Below are positions 32,027-40,513 of a stretch of DNA of 64,000 nucleotides, one piece after another (within the stretch, counting starts at the first letter, position 1; each line of letters opens with the position of its first letter). The translations under genes were made by a program, and so were the position numbers. The notes under the pieces are model-generated. The model was not told where the DNA came from and did no database searches. It saw only the letters and a list, made by a program, of their open reading frames with translations. The stretch is from Nocardia sp. NBC_00416 (GTDB lineage Bacteria > Actinomycetota > Actinomycetes > Mycobacteriales > Mycobacteriaceae). The stretch lies in the NCBI RefSeq assembly GCF_036032445.1, contig NZ_CP107932.1, forward strand, positions 5,458,501 through 5,522,500, read 5' to 3'.

Positions 32027-33271
32027 GTGTCGGATGGCGATGGGTTCTCGTTCAGTATCGGTGCCCGCCTCGAGGGGCGGCACGGCCGCAGCGGTGTCCT
32101 GCGGACCCCGCACGGTTCCATCGCGACGCCCGCGTTCGTACCGGTGGGCACCAAGGCGACCGTGAAAGCCGTGCTTCCCGAAGCGATGGCCGAACTCGGG
32201 GCGCAGGCATTGCTCGCCAACGCCTACCACCTGTACCTGCAACCCGGCCCGGACATCGTCGACGACGCCGGCGGTCTGTCGGCCTTCATGAACTGGCCCG
32301 GGCCCACCTTCACCGACAGCGGCGGCTTCCAGGTGATGTCGCTGGGCGTGGGATTCAAGAAGGTGCTCGCCATGGAGACCGTCGACGTGCGCAGCGACGA
32401 TGTGATCGCCAAGGGCAAGGAACGACTGGCCACCGTCGACGAGGATGGCGTCACCTTCCGATCGCATCTGAACGGATCGAAGCACCGCTTCACACCCGAG
32501 TTCTCGATGGGGATCCAGCATCAGCTCGGCGCCGACATCATGTTCGCGTTCGACGAACTCACCACCTTGATGAACACCCGCGGCTACCAGGAGAAATCGG
32601 TGCAACGCACCCACCGCTGGGCGCAACGGTGCATCGACGAGCACGAACGTCTCACCGGCGAACGGGCACACAAGCCGTATCAGGCGCTGTTCGCGGTGGT
32701 ACAGGGTGCGCAATACGAAGACCTGCGCCGCAAGGCATCCCGCGAACTGGCCGAGATCAGAGGCGCCGACGGTACCGAGTTCGACGGGTACGGGATCGGC
32801 GGCGCCCTGGAGAAACACAACCTCGGCACGATCGTCGGCTGGTGCTGCGACGAACTGCCCGAGGACAAACCGCGCCATATGCTCGGAATCAGCGAACCGG
32901 AGGATATGTTCGCCGCGATCGAGGCGGGCGCGGACACCTTCGACTGCGTGAACCCCTCCCGAGTGGGGCGCAACGGCGGGATCTACGTGGAAGCGGGCCG
33001 ATTCAATATCGATACCCTGCGCTTCAAACGCGATTTCACCCCCATCGACGAAACCTGCGACTGCTACACGTGCGCGAACTACACCCGCGCCTATATCCAC
33101 CACCTGTTCAAGGCCAAGGAGATGCTGGCCTCGACACTGTGCACGATCCACAACGAGCGATTCACCATCCGGTTGGTGGACCGGATCCGAGCCAGTATCG
33201 ACGGCGGGTACTTCGACGAATTCCGCGCCGAAGCACTCGGCCGCTGGCAGGGGCGCATCACCGCGCCGTAG
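32027..33271 (+). CDS. tgt: tRNA-guanine(34) transglycosylase
   Basis: 414 aa. Exchanges G34 for queuine or preQ1 in tRNAs for Asp, Asn, His and Tyr. Catalytic acids in TFTDSGGFQVMSLG and FDCVNPSRVGRNG (nucleophile Asp); substrate strand YGIGGALEK; zinc site CDCYTCANY with a following His (YIHH). GTG 32027 has GAGAGG nine bases upstream; ATG 32018 is too close to that site. A queuosine-precursor transporter and GluQRS are encoded nearby, pointing to salvage rather than de novo synthesis. Confidence 0.94.
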   Translation: MSDGDGFSFSIGARLEGRHGRSGVLRTPHGSIATPAFVPVGTKATVKAVLPEAMAELGAQALLANAYHLYLQPGPDIVDDAGGLSAFMNWPGPTFTDSGGFQVMSLGVGFKKVLAMETVDVRSDDVIAKGKERLATVDEDGVTFRSHLNGSKHRFTPEFSMGIQHQLGADIMFAFDELTTLMNTRGYQEKSVQRTHRWAQRCIDEHERLTGERAHKPYQALFAVVQGAQYEDLRRKASRELAEIRGADGTEFDGYGIGGALEKHNLGTIVGWCCDELPEDKPRHMLGISEPEDMFAAIEAGADTFDCVNPSRVGRNGGIYVEAGRFNIDTLRFKRDFTPIDETCDCYTCANYTRAYIHHLFKAKEMLASTLCTIHNERFTIRLVDRIRASIDGGYFDEFRAEALGRWQGRITAP

Positions 33272-33273
33272 TT

Positions 33274-33392
33274 TTGGCGCCGCCTTCGGCGGCGCGGGGT
33301 CGGGGCCCTTGTCAACCCCGGTTCTTCACTCCGGCGCTCAGTCGCTGCGCTCCTTCGCTCTGTCGCTCCAGAACCGGGGCGGGCCCCGACCA
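33274..33392. repeat. Dispersed structured repeat, copy 1 (119 bp)
   Basis: Begins TTGGCGCCGCCTTCGGCGGCG (small hairpin). It is closed by GGTCGGGGCCC pairing with GGGCCCCGACC, inside which ACCCCGGTTCT pairs with AGAACCGGGG. The apex holds CGCTCAGTCGCTGCGCTCC-type repeats. A second copy with mostly identical sequence is at 40396-40513 and a partial one at 40600-40626. It starts 3 bp after tgt. Confidence 0.85.
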
Positions 33393-33635
33393 TGGTTGTG
33401 ATCATCCGGGAGAGACGGAAGGTGTGCGTGGACGGATCGGCGATCACCTGGCAGGTGTGAATGCTGAACGGTTGCCGATCTGTGGACGGCGGACCGTGCG
33501 CTGCATGCGTTCGGTCGGTGCGCTTCTACGCTCTGTCGGTCCGGAGTCGGTGCGGGCTGCGACTCCGAACGCGGATCCGGGTGGGGCGCGGTATCCGTTG
33601 TCCCCGGCGCGGCGGCCGGGAACAACGGTTCCGGG
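33393..33635. other. Gene-free stretch
   Basis: Nothing coding is seen. It contains CGGAGTCGGTGCGGGCTGCGACTCCG at about 33541-33566, a further hairpin, and lies between the structured repeat and the end of the transporter gene. Confidence 0.4.
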
Positions 33636-34421
33636 TCAGGAGCGCAGCGGGGCGGTCTCGGTGGGCGCGTAGGTGGGTTCGTGTTTCTTCAGCCAGCCGA
33701 TCACCTGGTAGGTCACCGGCATCACCAGCACCTCGCACAGGGTTTTCCACAGGAAGCCGACGATCACGTAGTTGACGAACTGACTCCAGCTGTCGATTCC
33801 GATGGCGGTCGCGGCGATCGAGCAGAAGATCAGCGTATCGGCGAGTTCACCGACCACCGTCGAGCCGATCAGCCGGGCCCACAGATACTTCTCCCGGGTC
33901 CGTTCCTTGATCAGGACCAAGGTCGCGGAGTTGAGCAGCTGGCCGACGACGTATCCCGCGAGTCCGGCCGCGACCAGTTGCGGGGTGGTGCCGATGACGG
34001 TGCGGAACGCCTCCTGGTTCTCGTAGAACCCTGCCGGAGGCAGCTGGATGGCCACGGCGAAACAGAGAACGGTGAGCAGCAGCCCGGTGAAGCCGTAGGC
34101 CACCGCGTGCCGGGTCGCGCGAAATCCGTAGACCTCGCTGAGAACATCGCCGAGAATGTAGGCCAGCGGGAACAGGAAGAACGCGGCGTCGGTGGTGATG
34201 GGCAGGATCTCCAGCGGTCCGAGCTTCAGCGAACTGTCGGCGAAGAACTGCACCCCCTTGGTCGCGCAGATATTGGAGATGATGAGGGTCGCGGTGAACA
34301 GTGCGACGATCGGTGCGTAATACCCCCGCGCCACCTGGGCGTACGCCGCGTGAACGGGCGCGGGGTGTCCAGAGCTGCCGGGTAACGAGGTTTTGTTCGA
34401 CTCTTCCACCCGACTATCCAA
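33636..34421 (-). CDS. yhhQ: Queuosine precursor transporter (YhhQ/VUT family)
   Basis: 261 aa, six or seven transmembrane helices. Family landmarks: APIVALFTATLIISNICATKG, LFPLAYILGDVLSEVYGF (a conserved DxxxEVYG), GQLLNSATLVLIKERT and STVVGELADTLIFCSIA. The family imports 7-cyano-/7-aminomethyl-7-deazaguanine. It is convergent with tgt. The start TTG 34421 has GAGAG upstream; GTG 34409 is the alternative. The N-terminal 28 residues are variable and hydrophilic. Confidence 0.9.
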   Translation of the reverse strand: MDSRVEESNKTSLPGSSGHPAPVHAAYAQVARGYYAPIVALFTATLIISNICATKGVQFFADSSLKLGPLEILPITTDAAFFLFPLAYILGDVLSEVYGFRATRHAVAYGFTGLLLTVLCFAVAIQLPPAGFYENQEAFRTVIGTTPQLVAAGLAGYVVGQLLNSATLVLIKERTREKYLWARLIGSTVVGELADTLIFCSIAATAIGIDSWSQFVNYVIVGFLWKTLCEVLVMPVTYQVIGWLKKHEPTYAPTETAPLRS

Positions 34422-34446
34422 TCAAACTCTCGAATAGGCTGTAGTC

Positions 34447-34989
34447 ATGACGAACCCCGGGGAATCCGACGAGTGGTGGAAGCAGTACGGGGGGTCGGGC
34501 GTCTCGTCGGACCCCGCGGCCGGAGCCGGTCGGCCACCGACCGGCGGCGAACCCTCCAGCTATCCGTCGGCACCGCCGTACCCCTCGGCTCCGGCGACGC
34601 CCTCCACTCCGCCGATGGCTCCCGGACCGCCGTCGTATTCCGCGGCGCCCCCGTCGACTCCCTACCAGGGGACGCCGAACTACTCGCCCTACGGTGCGGC
34701 AGGCGCCGGTTATCAGGCGGGCTACCAGCCCTACGGCTACCCCGCCAACCGTGGCACCAACGGTCTGGCGATCGCCTCGCTGGTCACCTCGCTGGCCGGT
34801 TTCGCGACCTGCGGCCTCACCTCGATCGTCGGGATCATCCTCGGGGTGATCGCGCTCAACCAGATCCGCGACAGCGGCCAGGAGGGGCGCGGTATGGCGC
34901 TCGCCGGAATCTGGGCCGGGGTGGGCCTGATCGCCCTGGCGGTCATCTGGATCGTGGTGATGGTCATCGCGGGCATGGCGTCCGCGTGA
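34447..34989 (+). CDS. DUF4190 membrane protein with Pro/Ser/Tyr-rich N-terminus
   Basis: 180 aa. Residues 1-100 are low-complexity (SYPSAPPYPSAPATPS, SPYGAAGAGYQAGYQPYGYP). A DUF4190 domain of two transmembrane helices follows: LAIASLVTSLAGFATCGLTS and GMALAGIWAGVGLIALAVIW joined by VIALNQIRDSGQEGR. Common in mycolata next to RDD proteins, as here. Function unknown. ATG 34447 is 26 bp from the divergent transporter start. Confidence 0.82.
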   Translation: MTNPGESDEWWKQYGGSGVSSDPAAGAGRPPTGGEPSSYPSAPPYPSAPATPSTPPMAPGPPSYSAAPPSTPYQGTPNYSPYGAAGAGYQAGYQPYGYPANRGTNGLAIASLVTSLAGFATCGLTSIVGIILGVIALNQIRDSGQEGRGMALAGIWAGVGLIALAVIWIVVMVIAGMASA

Positions 34990-35004
34990 TCGCGCGGGCG
35001 TGAC

Positions 35005-35703
35005 TCAGGCCACGAGGACCTGAGTGCCTCCGGCGAGTTTGTCGTGCCAGCCCTGCTTGTTCGGATTCTTGTCCAGAGTGGCGGCCATGTAGAGCATGAG
35101 GGCGCAGCCGCCCACCCAGCCCACGCACGGCACGATCAGCACCGCCAGGTAGACATTGCGCTTCAGCGAGACCAGCGGGGCAACGGTGGGCGCCCCGTCC
35201 GGCGCCACGACCTTGAGGCCGAGGATCTTCTTGCCCAGGGTCGCGCCGGTCTTCCATTCCATCGACACGGAATACACGAGGGTGACCGCGAAGATGATCG
35301 CGTAACTGATCGAGGGCCCGACGAAGCCGTCCAGATTCGGCATGAGGACGAAGTTCAGCAGGACCGCGAGCGGTAGCGCGATGATGAGATTGTCGATCAG
35401 CCGGGCCGCGAATCGCGGCCACAGGTTGCCGGGAACCCCGAACGCGGGCTGGAACTGTCCGTACTGCTGGCCGCCGTACTGCGGCTGCGGAAATACCGTC
35501 TGCTGGTATTTCGGAGCGGGTTCGGGAGCCTGCGGCGGGGCCTGATGCCCGTAGGGCGCCGCCTGCTGGGCGTAGGGATCGGGTTGTGGTGCGTAGTGCT
35601 CCGGCTGCGGGACGTACTGCCCGGGCTGGGGGTACTGCGCCGGCTGCCCGTACGGCTGCCCGCCCTGGGGGTGGTTGCTGGGGTCGTACCCGCCACTGGT
35701 CAT
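35005..35703 (-). CDS. RDD-family membrane protein
   Basis: 232 aa. An N-terminal Pro/Gln/Tyr-rich segment of about 90 residues precedes an RDD domain: GNLWPRFAARLIDNLIIALP (the R...D pair of the family), a hydrophobic helix, SMEWKTGATLGKKILGLKVV, and a final helix YLAVLIVPCVGWVGGCALML. ATG 35703 is preceded by AGGCGAG. The RDD family is of uncertain function; some members affect ion exchange. The similar low-complexity N-terminus of the convergent DUF4190 protein is notable. Confidence 0.85.
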   Translation of the reverse strand: MTSGGYDPSNHPQGGQPYGQPAQYPQPGQYVPQPEHYAPQPDPYAQQAAPYGHQAPPQAPEPAPKYQQTVFPQPQYGGQQYGQFQPAFGVPGNLWPRFAARLIDNLIIALPLAVLLNFVLMPNLDGFVGPSISYAIIFAVTLVYSVSMEWKTGATLGKKILGLKVVAPDGAPTVAPLVSLKRNVYLAVLIVPCVGWVGGCALMLYMAATLDKNPNKQGWHDKLAGGTQVLVA

Positions 35704-35750
35704 CTCGCCTGCCTGAAACTCGAAATCGGAAGACCTGGTCGCAGGCCAGG

Positions 35751-36689
35751 TTACGGATTGCGGACCGCGCACACCAAGCTGTCGGGGTCCAGCACCCACG
35801 GGGCGCGGGGGAGCCGGCCGGGATCGAATCCGGCAAGGAGGTCCCCGGCGGTGTGCCCGGCGAGCCCGAGTGAGTCGGCCAGCTCGCTCACCACCTGTTC
35901 CACGGTTTCACCGCGGGCCAGCCGATCGGCGAGCGTGACCGCCCCGTCGCGTTTGGCCAGCCGCTTTCCGTCGGCGTTGAGAACCAGCGGGACATGGGCG
36001 TATTCGGGGACCGGCAGGTCGAGCAGTGTCGCCAGATAGGCCTGCCGGGGTGTGGAGGGGAGCAGATCGTCTCCGCGAACCACCTGATCCACGCCCTGTT
36101 CCGCGTCGTCCACCACGACTGTCAGGTTGTAGGCGGGGATTCCGTCGGCGCGGCGCAGTACGAGGTCGTCGACCGGGCCGGCGTATCGCCCGTGCAGGCG
36201 ATCGGTGATCGCGAACTCCGCGCGGGTCGAGCGCAGCCGCAGGGCCGCGGGGCGTCCCGCGGCCCTGCGGGCAGTGCGTTCGGCGTGGGTGAGGTCGCGG
36301 CAGGTGCCGGGGTAGGCGCCCAGCGGCCCGTGCGGTGCGGTGGCGGCCTGCTGGATTTCCTTTCTGGTGCAGTAACAGTCGTAGGTGAGGCCGGCGGCGG
36401 TGAGCCGCTCGACCGCCGCGTCGTAGCGGTCGAGCCGGTCGGTCTGGTGGGTCACCGGGCCGTCCCAATCCAGGCCGAGAGCGGTGAGATCGGCGAGCTG
36501 GCGTGATTCGGCGCCGGGCCGGACCCGGTCCAGGTCGTCGACCCGGAGCACGAACCGGCGCCCGCCGGCGCGGGCGAAGAGCCAAGCCAGCAGTGCGGTG
36601 CGCAGATTGCCCAGGTGCAGGTCGCCCGACGGACTGGGTGCGTATCGGCCGGCCCGCGGGGTGGACGAGGTGGTCGGCATCGCAATCAT
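35751..36689 (-). CDS. gluQRS: Glutamyl-Q tRNA(Asp) synthetase
   Basis: 312 aa, a GluRS catalytic core without the anticodon domain. GRYAPSPSGDLHLGNLRTAL has the HIGH equivalent (HLGN); KRLAKRDGAVTL is the KMSKS equivalent. Zinc ligands are at YDCYCTRKE and the Cys of YPGTCRD. VVRGDDLLPSTPRQ is the family block. It activates glutamate and attaches it to queuosine at position 34 of tRNA-Asp, so it acts after Tgt. The DUF309 gene upstream overlaps its start by 4 bp. Confidence 0.93.
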   Translation of the reverse strand: MIAMPTTSSTPRAGRYAPSPSGDLHLGNLRTALLAWLFARAGGRRFVLRVDDLDRVRPGAESRQLADLTALGLDWDGPVTHQTDRLDRYDAAVERLTAAGLTYDCYCTRKEIQQAATAPHGPLGAYPGTCRDLTHAERTARRAAGRPAALRLRSTRAEFAITDRLHGRYAGPVDDLVLRRADGIPAYNLTVVVDDAEQGVDQVVRGDDLLPSTPRQAYLATLLDLPVPEYAHVPLVLNADGKRLAKRDGAVTLADRLARGETVEQVVSELADSLGLAGHTAGDLLAGFDPGRLPRAPWVLDPDSLVCAVRNP

Positions 36690-37231
36690 GGTAATTCGCG
36701 GCGCAGCCGTGGCATCAGCCTGGATGGATCGATCGTGGGCGGGACGACCCGCCCGCTCCCGGAGTTCACGCGATCACCGGCCTCGGGCAATTCGTCCAGC
36801 AGTGCTCCGGCGTGGGCGATCAGGCCGGGACCGTCGAGGCCGTAGGGGAGTTCCCCGGCCGGATGTCCCGCGGCGACCGGATCGAACGCGCGCAGCCGGT
36901 CTATGGCGCGTTGGAGCAGTGTCCGGGCGCCCTTGCCGTTTCCGCGCTGGATATGGGTGAGGCCGACCGCGTACTGCGCGAGACCCTGCCATAACATGCG
37001 CTCGGCGTCCGGGCCGTTCTTCCAGACCGACTCCAGTACCTCGTGCGCGTTGAAGGCGAGCCCCTGGTCCAGCAGCTGCTGGGCGTAGGCGAGGGCCTCC
37101 GGGGGCTCGAGGTCCAGGTCATCGGGTATCCGCGGCACCCCGGGACTTCCCGGCGGCAGCGGGCGACCCAGTCGGTCCCGGGGCCTGGCGTTGGTGGCAC
37201 GTCCCAGATCGTCGCGATCGCGTTCGGGCAT
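36686..37231 (-). CDS. DUF309 domain protein
   Basis: 181 aa. The DUF309 signature sits at residues 50-120: ALAYAQQLLDQGLAFNAHEVLESVWKNG, LWQGLAQYAVGLTHIQRGN (H..HE.WE..W and Q......G..H patterns). All-helical, function unknown, with possible metal-binding His/Glu. ATG 37231 is chosen; upstream sequence is compositionally different. Overlaps the gluQRS start by 4 bp, so the two form one transcript. Confidence 0.85.
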   Translation of the reverse strand: MPERDRDDLGRATNARPRDRLGRPLPPGSPGVPRIPDDLDLEPPEALAYAQQLLDQGLAFNAHEVLESVWKNGPDAERMLWQGLAQYAVGLTHIQRGNGKGARTLLQRAIDRLRAFDPVAAGHPAGELPYGLDGPGLIAHAGALLDELPEAGDRVNSGSGRVVPPTIDPSRLMPRLRRELP

Positions 37232-37671
37232 GGCGCCATCATCCCGCCGCGGTGCGCTCGCCGACGCGGCAGGGGGATTGACAAAGGGTAAATCGGCGAT
37301 CACATAACAATCACGTTCGGCTATTGGTGGGTACCAGTCGTTTTTTGAGCAAAATCATCCTTATAAGTCCGCAATTATGCAGCAATAGGATACCTTAGCA
37401 GGATTGGCAAATGCATTGGCCCAGTTGGCAAGAGCTCGGCAAATCTGGTGTGAACCTGCTAGTGTTCGAAGTGCGGTGCATGCTCACTAGGGGTTTTGGT
37501 CACCGCGTCAGATGTGTTCGCGGAAGTGCGAGTCCGATCCTGGCAAACCGGATATTTGCTCGCTATCTCCGCGTGCATCGGTGTATTCGGTGTCACCTGC
37601 CGGATGCCAGCTAGTCAGGAACTATGCAGGAATCGAATATCATTATCGACGCAACGAAGGAGTGCAGTGCC
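37232..37671. other. Lower-GC gene-free stretch of 440 bp
   Basis: No supported gene. Composition is visibly AT-richer than surroundings from about 37280 to 37420 (for example CGTTTTTTGAGC and CAATTATGCAGCAATAGG). It probably contains the promoter of the DUF397 gene. No repeats or attachment sites were recognised. Confidence 0.4.
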
Positions 37672-37881
37672 GTGAAGGTGGATATGACGGGTGCTGTGTG
37701 GAGGAAGAGCACATACAGCGGCCCGGACGGGAACTGCGTGGAGGTCGCATTTCTCGTAGACGGCAATATAGCGGTCCGTGATACCAAGGATCACGGCAAT
37801 GGGCCGGTACTGGCCTTCGCGCCGGGCGAGTGGGCCGAGTTCCTGTCCGGAGTATCGGCGGGAGACGTCCACAGCGCCTGA
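37672..37881 (+). CDS. DUF397 domain protein
   Basis: 69 aa from GTG 37672 (AAGGAG nine bases upstream). The DUF397 pattern is complete: WRKSTYSGPDGNCVEVAF, IAVRDTKDHGNGPVLAFAPG, EWAEFLSGV. Such small proteins usually sit next to an HTH (XRE) regulator of the BldB/WhiJ type in streptomycetes and nocardiae, but none is adjacent here. It lies downstream of an AT-rich gene-free stretch, hinting at acquisition. Confidence 0.85.
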   Translation: MKVDMTGAVWRKSTYSGPDGNCVEVAFLVDGNIAVRDTKDHGNGPVLAFAPGEWAEFLSGVSAGDVHSA

Positions 37882-37971
37882 CGGTTTTCCCCGATATCAG
37901 GCAAGGCGGCCCCGGGTCCATCGGCCCGGGGCCTTTGCGTATGCGGACCCGCTCGGCGTTAGGGTCGGCCG

Positions 37972-39330
37972 GTGATCTCGCTGGCACCACCGGACGCGAC
38001 CATGTACTGGCTCTCGCGGCGCACCCGCAACGACCAGTTCCTGCTCTACTGCTTCGCGGAATCCGGCTGGCAAGACGCGGCACTGCGCGACGCGATCGCG
38101 CGACGCCGCACCGGAATTCCAGAGTTGCGGGTCCGCCTACGCGCGGACCCCACCGGTCTCGCCTACCCCGTCTGGGTCCCCTGCGAACCGGATCCCGAAC
38201 AAATCGTGACGCATGAACTCGATCGCCCCCAGTGGCCCGATCTACTGGTGGCCCTGGGGGAGTTGTTGGGCACCGGGGTCGACGCCGAACGCTGTCCCTG
38301 GCGACTGCACATCTTCCGGGGCATCCGCGACAGCCCGGCGCCCGACCAGCGGGTGACGGTGGCGGTCCTGCAGATATCGCACGCTCTTGTCGACGGCCGG
38401 GGGGCGTCCCGAATTGCCCGGGCCCTGTTCACCGAATCCCCGGCCGACGAATCCGCCAGGAGCGATGACCAGGCGACCGCGGTCACCGCAGGGCTGTCGG
38501 CGACGCGCCGCACGCTATCCGGGGCACTGACCCTGCCGCTGGATATGGCGCGCACCGTACGGCGCGGTTTCGCCGCCGGACGGGCGCGGAGCGAACTGGC
38601 GGAGCTGACCGCGAACGGCCGGGTCCCGGAACCGCCGCCGGGTTATCCACCGGGCCCGCTCAACGGGCCCGCGGAGGTCGCCGGGCATCAGGTGCGGATG
38701 CTGGTCTGCCCGGCGGCGGAGTTCGCGAGGCCCGGCCTCAGCGTCACCGCGGTCGGCCTGACCGCCATCTCGTTGGCCTTGCAGCGATATCTGGCCGGTC
38801 GCGGTGCCGAGCCGGACGGGCTGGGCGCCCAGGTGCCGATGGCCGTACCGCCGCGGCCCGGAGTCCAGAACAACTACCGCAGCTTGGGTGTGGATCTGGC
38901 CATCGGGGAGGATGATCCGGCGCGGCGGGCCGCCGCCATCGCGGCGGAACTGGCCGTCCGGCGGGAACGGGCCGGGCATCCGCTGCTCGAAGCGCAGGAT
39001 GCGGTGACCGCGGTCCTGCCGCCGCTACTGCTGCGGCGCGATGTGCGCGGCTATCCCATCGACTCCGTTCCGGCGAAGATCACCGGCCACACCGTGGTGT
39101 CCAGCGTGAACCGGGGCGCCGCCGACCTGACCTTCGGCGCGCAACCGGTTCGGTTCACCGGCGGCTTCCCCGCCCTCGGCGCGGTGATGCACCTCACTCA
39201 TGGGATCCACGGGCTGGGTGAGACCGTCACGCTGTCGCTGCACGCCGATCCGGGTGTCGTACCCGACCTCGACACCTACGCCCGCCACCTGCGTGAAGCC
39301 CTGCGGGAAATCGGCGGCCGGGCCGGCTGA
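37972..39330 (+). CDS. WS/DGAT-family acyltransferase-like protein
   Basis: 452 aa from GTG 37972. PPDATMYWLSRRTRND matches the family's opening D..FL.....P segment; the catalytic block reads QISHALVDGRGASRIARAL, so the usual HHxxxDG has Ser in place of the first His but keeps the second His, Asp and Gly. QVPMAVPPRP and NNYRSLGVDL correspond to the second conserved region (PLP..NxF/Y). The family makes wax esters or triacylglycerol in mycolata. The first-His substitution means activity should not be assumed. Confidence 0.75.
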   Translation: MISLAPPDATMYWLSRRTRNDQFLLYCFAESGWQDAALRDAIARRRTGIPELRVRLRADPTGLAYPVWVPCEPDPEQIVTHELDRPQWPDLLVALGELLGTGVDAERCPWRLHIFRGIRDSPAPDQRVTVAVLQISHALVDGRGASRIARALFTESPADESARSDDQATAVTAGLSATRRTLSGALTLPLDMARTVRRGFAAGRARSELAELTANGRVPEPPPGYPPGPLNGPAEVAGHQVRMLVCPAAEFARPGLSVTAVGLTAISLALQRYLAGRGAEPDGLGAQVPMAVPPRPGVQNNYRSLGVDLAIGEDDPARRAAAIAAELAVRRERAGHPLLEAQDAVTAVLPPLLLRRDVRGYPIDSVPAKITGHTVVSSVNRGAADLTFGAQPVRFTGGFPALGAVMHLTHGIHGLGETVTLSLHADPGVVPDLDTYARHLREALREIGGRAG

Positions 39331-39357
39331 ACCTCGGCGGCGACCGCCGGAACCGGA

Positions 39358-40059
39358 TCAGTTGGGTTCGATGTCCAGTTCGATGCGGGTGGCGACGATG
39401 AGATCGCGCTCAGCCGCCCGGACCTCGCCCAGTAACTGTGTCTTGTGGTCGCGGGCCGCCCGGATCTCCTCGGCCGGGGCCTGCTGGAGTTTCTTCCGCT
39501 GCAGGGTGAGCGCGGAGAGCAACGCGTCGGAGAGGGTATCGGCCAGCCGCCGCCACTGTTTGTAATGCGGGTCCGAGCCGACCAGGCGCAGCACATTCGC
39601 CCGGTCCGAACCGTCTTCCAGATCGTGGATCAGGTCGCCGATGAGCTCGTCGGTCCATTCCTCGTCACGCCGCAGCGCCTGGCAGATCCGGCCGGACATG
39701 CCCAGTGAATCGGCTACGGCGGCGACCACGGTATCGCGGCGCCAGTGCTCGCCGGCCTGTCCGAGTGCCACCGCGTGCGCGGATTCCACCTGGTGGTGGG
39801 CGGCGTCGAGTTGCAACCGGGTGGTGTCGACCTGGCGTTTCGCGCTGTCGTTCTGTTGCTGGGCCGCGGCGGCCAGGGTGCGCTGGGCGCGCTCGTCGGC
39901 GGCGACGATCGCGTTCCGGTTCGTCCGATTGTTGGCCAGTACGGCGATCACGGCCGCACTACCGAGGGCGAGCGCACCGAGCAGCGGCAGCCACGACTGC
40001 CACCAAGCCGGGGAACTCTGAACGATCTCGATCACCTGGGGATCCACGGCGCCCATCAT
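39358..40059 (-). CDS. Membrane protein with coiled coil, function unknown
   Basis: 233 aa. A single N-terminal transmembrane helix (WLPLLGALALGSAAVIAVLA) is followed by a long charged heptad-like helix (about residues 50-110, RTLAAAAQQQNDSAKRQVDT, RLQLDAAHHQVESAHAVALG) and a helical cytoplasmic domain ending in KKLQQAPAEEIRAARDHKTQ. No catalytic motif. ATG 40059 (or 40056) is used. Convergent with the acyltransferase gene. Confidence 0.7.
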   Translation of the reverse strand: MMGAVDPQVIEIVQSSPAWWQSWLPLLGALALGSAAVIAVLANNRTNRNAIVAADERAQRTLAAAAQQQNDSAKRQVDTTRLQLDAAHHQVESAHAVALGQAGEHWRRDTVVAAVADSLGMSGRICQALRRDEEWTDELIGDLIHDLEDGSDRANVLRLVGSDPHYKQWRRLADTLSDALLSALTLQRKKLQQAPAEEIRAARDHKTQLLGEVRAAERDLIVATRIELDIEPN

Positions 40060-40261
40060 GGCACCGTCGGGGCGGGCAGGCGCGACGGCCGTCACAATTG
40101 GGTGCTCAGAGCGCTGCACCGTTGGATATATTGCAGGGTAAAGGGATTCATGCTATGTCAGCGGTCGCCTCGGTCGGTCCGTGCGGCCCGCCGACCGTAC
40201 CGCCGCCGGGGATGAGCGGGCGTTTTCACGATGCGACCGGGTGGCAGGTATGCTGCTCGGC

Positions 40262-40347
40262 GGAGGATTCGCCTAGTGGCCTATGGCGCTCGCCTGGAAC
40301 GCGGGTTGGGTTAACAGCCCTCGCGGGTTCGAATCCCGCATCCTCCG
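40262..40347 (+). tRNA. tRNA-Ser(GGA)
   Basis: Acceptor GGAGGAT / ATCCTCC, anticodon loop with GGA inside CTCGCCTGGAACGCGGG, long variable arm, T-loop GGGTTCGAATCCC, discriminator G; CCA not encoded. Reads UCC/UCU. Confidence 0.95.
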
Positions 40348-40353
40348 CTGTCG

Positions 40354-40386
40354 AATCCGCCGGTAGAGATCTCTACCGGCGGATTT
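40354..40386 (+). terminator. Terminator after tRNA-Ser(GGA)
   Basis: AATCCGCCGGTAGA-GATC-TCTACCGGCGGATT, perfect 14-bp arms, ending in a short T stretch. Confidence 0.85.
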
Positions 40387-40395
40387 GCGTATTTA

Positions 40396-40513
40396 TTGGC
40401 GCCGCCTGCGGCGGCGCGGGGTCGGGGTCCTATCAACCCCGGGTCTTCACTCCTCCGCTCAGTCGCTGCGCTCCTTCACTCCTTCGCTCCAGAACCGGGG
40501 CGGGCCCCGACCA
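40396..40513. repeat. Dispersed structured repeat, copy 2 (118 bp)
   Basis: Mostly identical to 33274-33392: TTGGCGCCGCC...CGGCGGCG, a GGTCGGGG strand, CGCTCAGTCGCTGCGCTCC, GCTCCAGAACCGGGGC and GGGCCCCGACC are shared. Differences cluster in the loops (for example CACTCCTTCGCTC inserted, GGTCC for GGCCC), which preserves most pairing. Sited 10 bp after the tRNA-Ser terminator. Confidence 0.85.
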
